Positions 1 through 5,413 of a stretch of DNA of 5,413 nucleotides are shown in pieces. Numbering within the stretch: position 1 is the first letter of the stretch; the number at the start of each line of letters is the position of its first letter. The position numbers and the translations under genes are program-made. The notes below the pieces were generated by a model, which saw only the letters and a program-made list of their open reading frames with translations, did no database searches and was not told the DNA's origin. Location of the stretch: the NCBI GenBank assembly GCA_035499575.1, contig DATJYN010000144.1, forward strand, positions 1 through 5,413. Reading direction: 5' to 3'. This DNA comes from RBG-16-66-20 sp035499575 (GTDB lineage: Bacteria; Pseudomonadota; Gammaproteobacteria; Burkholderiales; SG8-39).

Positions 1-410
1 GCGCGGATTTCACGACGGAGGAGCGCTGCGAAGGTTTTCTTGAGGCCTTCGATGCCTTTGGTTGCAATTCCGACTTCACGCGCTTTCTCTATCAGCTTGG
101 TGAGGGACTCATCGACGGGTACGAAAATGTCACCAGCCTCAATCTGAGGCAGAGCGATCAGATGCAACCCTCCGCCGGATGTCGCGACCGCAAAGTAGAG
201 CCCGCATTGGACGCAATCGACTTTGGCGCAGCGAAGGTAACCGTGTTCGTCGATGGGTTGCCCGGGGAACTGGTCGGTGAATTCCGTAAACACTTTTTCC
301 TGCAGGTTGTCGTTGAAGTTGCTGACTGAGGTTACAAACGCGTCTGTTGTGGTGCAGGACAAGTAGTGGAAGTACTGCACCTGTTCTTGAGACTTATTGA
401 GTGCGCCCAT
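1..410 (-). CDS. Hypothetical protein, C-terminus beyond the window (partial)
   Basis: Reading the minus strand from an ATG at 410-408 gives 136 sense codons with no stop before the left edge, so the gene continues outside the window. The start is MGALNKSQEQVQYF. The product looks soluble: no signal peptide or membrane helix is visible. The clearest motif is a cysteine cluster, C61-x4-C66-x2-C69 in LRCAKVDCVQCGLYF, followed by a hydrophobic, glycine-rich strand-like stretch (about 70-90). This could be a metal site, but a fourth ligand is not obvious; C19 or H57 are candidates. Residues 100-135 look like a charged helix. A GGAG lies 12 nt upstream of the ATG, a rather long Shine-Dalgarno spacing. 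Base composition is visibly less GC-rich than lon, which suggests accessory DNA. I do not recognise the family and assign no function. Confidence 0.7.
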   Translation of the reverse strand, partial: MGALNKSQEQVQYFHYLSCTTTDAFVTSVSNFNDNLQEKVFTEFTDQFPGQPIDEHGYLRCAKVDCVQCGLYFAVATSGGGLHLIALPQIEAGDIFVPVDESLTKLIEKAREVGIATKGIEGLKKTFAALLRREIR

Positions 411-439
411 CGTTAAGGTTGTCTCCGCTAGTAAAGAGC

Positions 440-515
440 TACGCCTCTATAGACTGCGCACCAAGTGTACTACGCCAATGGCGTATACGCCAACGACTGA
501 TGCGCCATTGGCGTA
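440..515. promoter_or_regulatory. Operator-like cluster of TACGCC(A) half-sites
   Basis: The region contains TACGCCA at 471-477 and 486-492, TGGCGTA at 479-485 and 509-515, a one-mismatch copy TGCGCCA at 501-507, and a shorter TACGCC at 440-445. They combine into two 15-bp palindromes, TACGCCAATGGCGTA (471-485) and TGCGCCATTGGCGTA (501-515), with centres 30 bp apart. Between them 480-491 forms a perfect 12-bp palindrome, GGCGTATACGCC. The 440, 471 and 501 copies start 31 and 30 bp apart, close to three helical turns, so bound proteins would lie on about the same face. The cluster is 31-105 bp upstream of the minus-strand gene starting at 410, the only gene start nearby, so it probably controls that gene. 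The binding protein is not identifiable. The rest of 411-576 shows nothing else clear. Confidence 0.6.
464..493 (-). promoter_or_regulatory. Candidate sigma-70-like promoter of the left-edge gene
   Basis: On the minus strand TTGGCG (493-488) and TACACT (469-464) are separated by 18 bp, each matching 4 of 6 consensus bases. Transcription would start near 457, giving a leader of roughly 47 nt. The half-site palindromes fall between and around these elements, which suits repression. The match is weak: an alternative -10, TATAGA (451-446), has no good -35 partner. Confidence 0.3.
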
Positions 516-576
516 GGTGCCTGAAAACGCGAGAATTTTATTGAACCGGCGCATCCGCTCTACCTGCCGGCGAGGC

Positions 577-804
577 TCACTCCTTCGGCTTGGGCGGCTG
601 CTTAGGCACCATGACGCTGTCGGGGTAGGCCTTCGGCTTGCGGCTGCGCACGAAGCCGACGATGCCGCGGAAGGCGAGGCCCACCAGGATCAGCGCGCCG
701 ATGCCGGCGATGACCTGCCCTTCGAGCGATTCGGGCGCTTCCAGGAAGATCGGCAGGGCGATCAGGACGCCCAACGCGAGGAACGACTGGAGGAGGTAGC
801 GCAA
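577..804 (-). CDS. Small two-helix membrane protein, TTG start
   Basis: This 75-residue protein has hydrophobic segments at about 4-20 and 31-52, joined by a short acidic loop (LEAPESLEGQ). A basic, proline-rich tail follows, ending KQPPKPKE. By the positive-inside rule the tail (RSRKPK) should be cytoplasmic, which puts both termini inside. The start is TTG at 804-802, preceded by the purine-rich Shine-Dalgarno GGGGAGAG at about 4 nt. No ATG occurs in frame until residue 65, so TTG is the most reasonable choice. It begins 10 nt after the stop of the upstream isomerase gene on the same strand, so the two are almost certainly co-transcribed. No family is recognised. A weak GC hairpin lies downstream (about 545-570, minus strand), but there is no convincing terminator. 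Function unknown. Confidence 0.7.
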   Translation of the reverse strand: MRYLLQSFLALGVLIALPIFLEAPESLEGQVIAGIGALILVGLAFRGIVGFVRSRKPKAYPDSVMVPKQPPKPKE

Positions 805-814
805 GGCTCTCCCC

Positions 815-1171
815 TCAACCGACTCCGAGCAGCTCCACTTCGAAGATCAGCGTCGCGTTCGGCGGGATGACGCCGCCGGCGCCGCGCGCGCCGTAGCCGA
901 GGTTGGGCGGGATGGTGAGCTTGCGCGAGCCGCCCACCTTCATGCCCTGCACGCCCTCGTCCCAGCCCTTGATGACGTGGCCGGCGCCGAGCGGGAATTC
1001 GAAGGGGTCGCCGCGGTCCTTGCTGGAATCGAACTTCTTGCCCTTTTCGCCGCCAAATAGAAGCCAGCCGGTGTAATGCACCGAGACGTTCTGGCCCGCG
1101 GCCGCGGTATCGCCCTTGCCGACGACCAGTTCGTCGATGATCAGTCCGCTGGGGGTGGTGGTGGCAGGCAT
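815..1171 (-). CDS. FKBP-type peptidyl-prolyl cis-trans isomerase
   Basis: This is a single-domain FKBP of 118 residues that catalyses cis-trans isomerisation of Xaa-Pro bonds and assists folding. It has no signal peptide, so it should be cytoplasmic. Residues lining the FKBP12 active site are all present: Y33 (VHYTG), F47-D48 (KKFDSS), F57/F59, V66-I67 (GHVIKGWDEG), W70, Y93 (LGYGARG) and F110 (LIFEVELL). A few extra residues occur between the first strands (WLLFGGEKGKKF). The frame opens further upstream at a GTG (1195) and an ATG (1183). I chose the ATG at 1171 because GGAGGG ends 4 nt before it and the sequence after it matches the usual start of short FKBPs. It is divergent from lon, with only 108 bp between start codons, and is followed by the small membrane protein gene in the same operon. 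Confidence 0.95.
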   Translation of the reverse strand: MPATTTPSGLIIDELVVGKGDTAAAGQNVSVHYTGWLLFGGEKGKKFDSSKDRGDPFEFPLGAGHVIKGWDEGVQGMKVGGSRKLTIPPNLGYGARGAGGVIPPNATLIFEVELLGVG

Positions 1172-1195
1172 GCGGCCCTCCATGTGGAAAGCCAC

Positions 1196-1223
1196 ATTGT
1201 AAACGCCGCGCCCGCCCCCATTT
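1196..1223 (+). promoter_or_regulatory. Sigma-32 (heat-shock) type promoter of lon
   Basis: The -10 element CCCCATTT (1216-1223) matches the RpoH consensus CCCCATNT completely. The -35 element ATTGTAA (1196-1202) matches 5 of 7 bases of CTTGAAA, and the 13-bp spacer is in the accepted range. Transcription would start around 1230, leaving a leader of about 50 nt before the lon ATG. Sigma-32 control of lon is well known in E. coli; its use here is inferred from the match. Confidence 0.65.
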
Positions 1224-1250
1224 ATGTAGAGACGCGTATATCCGCGTCAA
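1221..1250 (-). promoter_or_regulatory. Sigma-70-like promoter of the FKBP operon, overlapping the lon promoter
   Basis: Read on the minus strand, TTGACG (1250-1245; 5 of 6 to TTGACA) is followed after 18 bp by CATAAA (1226-1221; 4 of 6 to TATAAT). Transcription would start near 1214, about 43 nt before the ATG at 1171. Its -10 shares bases 1221-1223 with the heat-shock -10 of lon, so the two polymerases could not bind together. Confidence 0.4.
1231..1248. repeat. Inverted repeat GACGCG-N6-CGCGTC between the divergent promoters
   Basis: GACGCG (1231-1236) and CGCGTC (1243-1248) are perfect 6-bp arms around TATATC. The repeat falls at the expected 5' end of the lon transcript and also in the spacer of the divergent minus-strand promoter. 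It could be a repressor site or a 5' stem-loop in lon mRNA; the sequence does not decide between them. Confidence 0.4.
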
Positions 1251-1279
1251 GTGTGTGGCCAACCCCGACGGGAGATGTC

Positions 1280-3712
<2,433 letters not shown>

Positions 3713-3721
3713 AAAAGCGCG

Positions 3722-3755
3722 TCAGATCCGGGCGGCATGAACCTCCCGGATCTGA
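3722..3755 (+). promoter_or_regulatory. Perfect 11-bp hairpin enclosing the dedA start codon
   Basis: TCAGATCCGGG (3722-3732) pairs perfectly with CCCGGATCTGA (3745-3755); one G-U pair can extend the stem. The 12-nt loop (3733-3744) contains the ATG at 3737, and the only Shine-Dalgarno-like sequence, GGGCGG, is partly buried in the 5' arm. The stem would hinder initiation unless opened. Ribosomes terminating at the lon stop (3710-3712) would reach its 5' arm, so translational coupling to lon is a plausible reading. No U tract follows, so it is not an intrinsic terminator. Confidence 0.6.
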
Positions 3756-4324
3756 TCGCCGCCTACGGCTACTGGGCGGTGCTGGGCGGCACGCTGCTGG
3801 AAGGCGAGAGCATCCTGCTGCTGGCGGGCTTTGCCGCGCACCGGGGATTGCTTGACCTGCCGACGGCGATCGGCGTCGCCGTCGTGGGCGGATTCATCGG
3901 CGACCAGGCTTTCTTCTTCGCCGGCCGGTACTACGGCGCGCGGATCCTTGCGCGTTTTCCGAGGTACGGCGCGAACCTCGAGCGCGCGAAGGCGCTGCTC
4001 CACAAATATCACCTGCCGGTGATCCTCGGCATCCGCTTCATGTACGGCCTGCGCGCCATCCTGCCGTTCGCGATCGGCACGACCAGCATCTCCACGCTGC
4101 GCTTTCAGGTCCTCAACCTGGCCGGCGCCGTGCTGTGGGCTGTCAGCGTCACCTGCGTGGGCTATCTGCTCGGCCGCGCCGCCGAAGGCGTGCTTGGCGA
4201 TCTCAAGCGCTACGAGGAATTGGCGTTCCTCGTTGTGGCGGTCGGCGGCCTGGCGTTCTGGTGGTACAGCCGGTGGCGGGGCCGGAAAAAGGGGTCAGAG
4301 CCGGAAATCAGGACCAGTCGGTAA
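3737..4324 (+). CDS. DedA/VTT family membrane protein, YohD-like
   Basis: This integral inner-membrane protein of 195 residues belongs to the DedA family, linked to membrane homeostasis; several members are undecaprenyl-phosphate flippases. It is closest to the E. coli YohD subgroup (192 aa). Shared features are LEGES (21-25), the GFAAHRGLL segment, GDQ (D56) with a following GR (R64), and RFMYGLR...P..IG (R100, R106, P110, G114). Hydrophobic segments lie at about 10-34, 43-66, 93-115, 124-146 and 161-178, and a basic tail follows. The start is supported by YohD-like sequence immediately after it (LIAAYGYWAVLGG), although the Shine-Dalgarno is poor and the start sits in a hairpin loop. It lies 24 nt after lon, so co-transcription is likely. 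The last residues (KKGSEPEIRTSR) do not look like family sequence, and the gene's last 17 nt overlap the convergent toxin gene. YohD-type substrate specificity cannot be read from the sequence. Confidence 0.93.
   Translation: MNLPDLIAAYGYWAVLGGTLLEGESILLLAGFAAHRGLLDLPTAIGVAVVGGFIGDQAFFFAGRYYGARILARFPRYGANLERAKALLHKYHLPVILGIRFMYGLRAILPFAIGTTSISTLRFQVLNLAGAVLWAVSVTCVGYLLGRAAEGVLGDLKRYEELAFLVVAVGGLAFWWYSRWRGRKKGSEPEIRTSR
4284..4302 (+). repeat. Possible dispersed-repeat fragment GGAAAAAGGGGTCAGAGCC
   Basis: The A-tract followed by GGGGTCAGAG resembles a short repeat that I recall in many proteobacterial intergenic regions, usually as AAAAAGGGGTCAGAGTC and often at gene 3' ends or near REP-type transposases. 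Here it encodes the KKGSEP tail of the DedA protein and lies where GC-rich core sequence gives way to the toxin-antitoxin module. This rests on recollection; there is only one copy in the window. Confidence 0.25.
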
Positions 4325-4715
4325 GGTCGAAATGCTCGCCGTTATTTAGGCGCAGGATGGAAAAATCGGTGGTGTCGACCGTGAGAATTCCTCGCAAGCC
4401 GGTCTGATCGGCCAACCACACTATGGAAGCATCGGCAAAATCGATGTCATGGTCTGCATACTTTCCGATAGTCGCGGCCAAATCCGGGTAGCTCTGAACT
4501 GGTACCTCGACAACCGCGAGCCTTCCGCCGATCGAGTCCAGCAGATCCAGCCGGGATTGGGGGCTCAGGAAATGACAGGCCTCGACGATGATCGGCGAAA
4601 CCGTGACAAGCTGGCCTTCGAACTGGTTGGAAAACCTGCGTGCGCCTCGATGGCGCGGATCGGAGCGGCGGCCTATCGCGACCAGGAAACCCGTGTCGGC
4701 AATCAGCCGCTCCAA
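4308..4715 (-). CDS. PIN-domain ribonuclease toxin, VapC-type
   Basis: This 135-residue protein has a full PIN domain, the Mg2+-dependent endoribonuclease fold of VapC toxins. The acidic residues expected for metal binding are present: D7 (IADTGF), E45 (IVEACHF), the D92-x2-D95 pair in DFADAS, and D114 (TVDTTDF). The start is TTG at 4715-4713, 5 nt after the antitoxin stop. No better start lies in frame just upstream, and it places D7 at the position usual for the family. The Shine-Dalgarno is weak (AAGAG), so translation probably depends on coupling to the antitoxin gene. The last 17 nt overlap the convergent dedA gene tail to tail, leaving no room for a terminator between them. By family knowledge VapC cleaves tRNA, rRNA or other structured RNA; the actual target is unknown. 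The active site looks intact, so the toxin is probably functional. Confidence 0.88.
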   Translation of the reverse strand: MERLIADTGFLVAIGRRSDPRHRGARRFSNQFEGQLVTVSPIIVEACHFLSPQSRLDLLDSIGGRLAVVEVPVQSYPDLAATIGKYADHDIDFADASIVWLADQTGLRGILTVDTTDFSILRLNNGEHFDLTDWS

Positions 4716-4720
4716 GAGCG

Positions 4721-4960
4721 CTATCTCTTGCGGCTTCGCTGCCTGAGCAACCGTTTCGTGTTGCCGGCAATGTCGCCAGGCCGCGGATCGCTCCCTATGA
4801 ACTTTCGAAAGAAAGGATCTTCACTGAGCGGCACCGGCTTTCCTTCGAGCAGTTGCTCGAGCGCGCGCTTGACGGCCTCGCTCTTGGTGACCTTTTGGGC
4901 GACGCAGTATTCGGCGAGCTTTTGCTCCACGCCGGACGGGAGGCGGACGGAAATTGGCAT
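4721..4960 (-). CDS. Ribbon-helix-helix antitoxin partner of the PIN toxin
   Basis: This 79-residue protein has a ribbon-helix-helix DNA-binding region at its N-terminus: strand ISVRLP (3-8), helix A (about 9-21) and helix B (about 25-39, TKSEAVKRALEQLLEG). The C-terminal half (DPFFRKFIGSDPRPGD...) is polar and charged, as in tails that wrap and block a toxin. The start is ATG at 4960-4958, and the stop TAG is 5 nt before the toxin start, so this is a classical antitoxin-first operon. Such antitoxins normally repress their own promoter, more strongly when bound to toxin, and are typically degraded by Lon or Clp. No good Shine-Dalgarno precedes the ATG, and a -10-like box sits only 6 nt upstream, which suggests a leaderless message. 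Confidence 0.85.
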   Translation of the reverse strand: MPISVRLPSGVEQKLAEYCVAQKVTKSEAVKRALEQLLEGKPVPLSEDPFFRKFIGSDPRPGDIAGNTKRLLRQRSRKR

Positions 4961-4966
4961 GTCCGA

Positions 4967-4977
4967 ATTGTATTACA
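4967..4977 (-). promoter_or_regulatory. Candidate -10 box and operator of the toxin-antitoxin operon
   Basis: On the minus strand TACAAT (4972-4967) matches 5 of 6 bases of TATAAT and ends 6 nt before the antitoxin ATG, so transcription would start at or beside the ATG itself. It overlaps a small palindrome, TGTAATACA (4977-4969; TGTA-N-TACA), a plausible site for the RHH antitoxin. A further short inverted repeat, GTCA-N6-TGAC, lies at 4984-4997. No convincing -35 is visible. Confidence 0.4.
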
Positions 4978-5015
4978 GGTTCCGTCATTTGTGTGACATC
5001 GTCTGGGAGTGCGGC

Positions 5016-5047
5016 CGGTGCCGGCTTTCAGGACGAACCGGCAACCG
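5016..5047. repeat. Imperfect GC-rich hairpin upstream of the toxin-antitoxin operon
   Basis: CGGTGCCGG (5016-5024) can pair with CCGGCA-A-CCG (5038-5047): nine base pairs with one bulged A and a 13-nt loop. No T tract follows on either strand, so it is not a standard intrinsic terminator. Its role is unknown. No gene or other signal is visible in the surrounding stretch 4998-5151. Confidence 0.3.
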
Positions 5048-5151
5048 CATGAATAGTTCAGAGCAAGCGAAGTAAGGCGTGGCCCGATGCGCCCTTCACT
5101 CTCAAACGCGCGAATCGGACATCCCGATAAAACCTTGCAATTCTGTAAGAG

Positions 5152-5178
5152 TAGGCTTCCCGTTAGGAGAGGGGCCTA
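5152..5178 (+). repeat. Hairpin with buried purine tract before the right-edge gene
   Basis: TAGGC (5152-5156) pairs with GCCTA (5174-5178). The following TTC can pair with GGG (5171-5173), using two G-U pairs. Part of the purine tract GGAGAGGGG (5166-5174) is thus in the stem. It ends 16 nt before the ATG at 5195. The tract is too far from the ATG to be an ordinary Shine-Dalgarno, so the function is unclear. Confidence 0.3.
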
Positions 5179-5194
5179 GCCGTCCAACTGCGCA

Positions 5195-5413
5195 ATGAGC
5201 GATACCGAGCAGCTTTTTATTGTCGCCGCGGTATGGACCGTCGTCGCCGCAATGGTCGCGCGACTTGGCCCTGGTTGGTGGGGGAAGGGTGCGTTCTTTG
5301 CGGCACTTCTGGTAGTCCCGTTCTGGGAATTGCCATATGGCTATTTCAACTTTCAAAAACTCTGTGCAGAAGATGCGAATTTGAAGGTCATCGACAAAAT
5401 CTTTCCTCAGGAT
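5195..5413 (+). CDS. Hypothetical membrane protein, 3' end beyond the window (partial)
   Basis: From the ATG at 5195 there are 73 sense codons to the right edge with no stop. An in-frame TAG at 5177-5179, with no other start codon after it, fixes this ATG as the only start. Two hydrophobic segments are seen, about 7-24 (LFIVAAVWTVVAAMVARL) and 31-44 (KGAFFAALLVVPFWEL), separated by a GPGWWGKG turn. A soluble part begins PYGYFNFQKLCAEDANLKVID. That layout, aromatic residues followed by a FxxLC motif, resembles small uncharacterised proteobacterial proteins with a membrane anchor and a periplasmic domain; this is a recollection, not a search result. There is no close Shine-Dalgarno. Composition is less GC-rich than lon, in keeping with accessory DNA. 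Function unknown. Confidence 0.65.
   Translation, partial: MSDTEQLFIVAAVWTVVAAMVARLGPGWWGKGAFFAALLVVPFWELPYGYFNFQKLCAEDANLKVIDKIFPQD

Noticed and set aside
545..570. Possible intrinsic terminator after the small membrane protein gene
   Set aside because: Only a 5-bp CCGGC/GCCGG stem with a long loop is present, and no proper T tract follows on the minus strand.
517..870. A 117-codon plus-strand frame over the small membrane protein and FKBP gene end
   Set aside because: It is antisense to two better-supported genes, and its Arg/Ala/Asp-rich translation has no recognisable features.
1076..1279. A 68-codon N-terminal extension of Lon in the same frame
   Set aside because: It would cover the promoter region and run antisense through the start of the FKBP gene. 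The sequence is low-complexity (GGGGG) and unlike Lon, and the ATG at 1280 has a good ribosome-binding site.
4449..5075. Plus-strand frames of 208 and 118 codons antisense to the toxin-antitoxin genes
   Set aside because: The opposite strand has intact PIN and RHH proteins with correct operon spacing; these plus frames show no domain.
5054..5099. Possible terminator hairpin AAGGCG...CGCCCTT
   Set aside because: The stem is short and needs a bulge, no T tract follows, and no gene ends nearby on either strand.
5162..5188. Possible integron attC core sites GTTAGGA and GTCCAAC
   Set aside because: The two cores are in the wrong order for an attC site, GTTAGGA fails the final pyrimidine of GTTRRRY, and no integrase or second site is visible.
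5102..5356. An 84-codon minus-strand frame near the right edge
   Set aside because: Its translation is polar with no fold-like pattern and it overlaps the plus-strand frame at 5195, which has clear membrane helices.

Overview
The window looks like chromosomal DNA of a Gram-negative proteobacterium, probably a betaproteobacterium. That is an inference from three things: the high-GC codon use of the central genes, an FKBP-type isomerase with the architecture familiar from Burkholderiales and Neisseriales, and a Lon protease paired with a YohD-like DedA protein. The centre (about 560-4280) is uniformly GC-rich and looks like core genome. The left end (1-540) and right end (about 4325-5413) are visibly less GC-rich and carry hypothetical and toxin-antitoxin genes, so they look like accessory sequence.

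Layout, left to right. (1) A minus-strand hypothetical gene with a C-x4-C-x2-C cluster starts at 410 and runs off the left edge. Its upstream region (411-576) holds a cluster of TACGCCA/TGGCGTA half-sites that looks like an operator. (2) A minus-strand two-gene unit encodes a cytoplasmic FKBP-type peptidyl-prolyl isomerase (start 1171) and, 10 nt after it, a small two-helix membrane protein with a TTG start (804-577). (3) A short divergent control region (1172-1279) has a very good sigma-32-like (heat-shock) promoter facing lon. It overlaps a sigma-70-like promoter facing the isomerase. (4) A complete lon gene (1280-3712, 810 aa) has all ATPase and Ser-Lys protease residues plus an N-terminal extension of about 33 residues. 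(5) A DedA/VTT membrane protein most like E. coli YohD starts 24 nt after lon. Its start codon sits in the loop of a perfect 11-bp hairpin. (6) Convergent to it, and overlapping its last 17 nt, is a minus-strand RHH-antitoxin/PIN-toxin (VapBC-type) operon (4960-4308). (7) A 234-bp non-coding stretch with two imperfect hairpins precedes a plus-strand hypothetical membrane protein that starts at 5195 and is cut by the right edge.

How the genes may work together: the isomerase and Lon form a divergent protein-quality-control locus (folding against degradation). Lon and DedA are probably co-transcribed, so DedA would be heat-inducible with lon. The toxin-antitoxin module appears to be an accessory insertion that abuts the 3' end of dedA and may have reshaped its C-terminus. 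No RNA gene, CRISPR array, transposase or integrase is visible. The least explained signals are the half-site cluster at 440-515 and the start-codon hairpin at 3722-3755.
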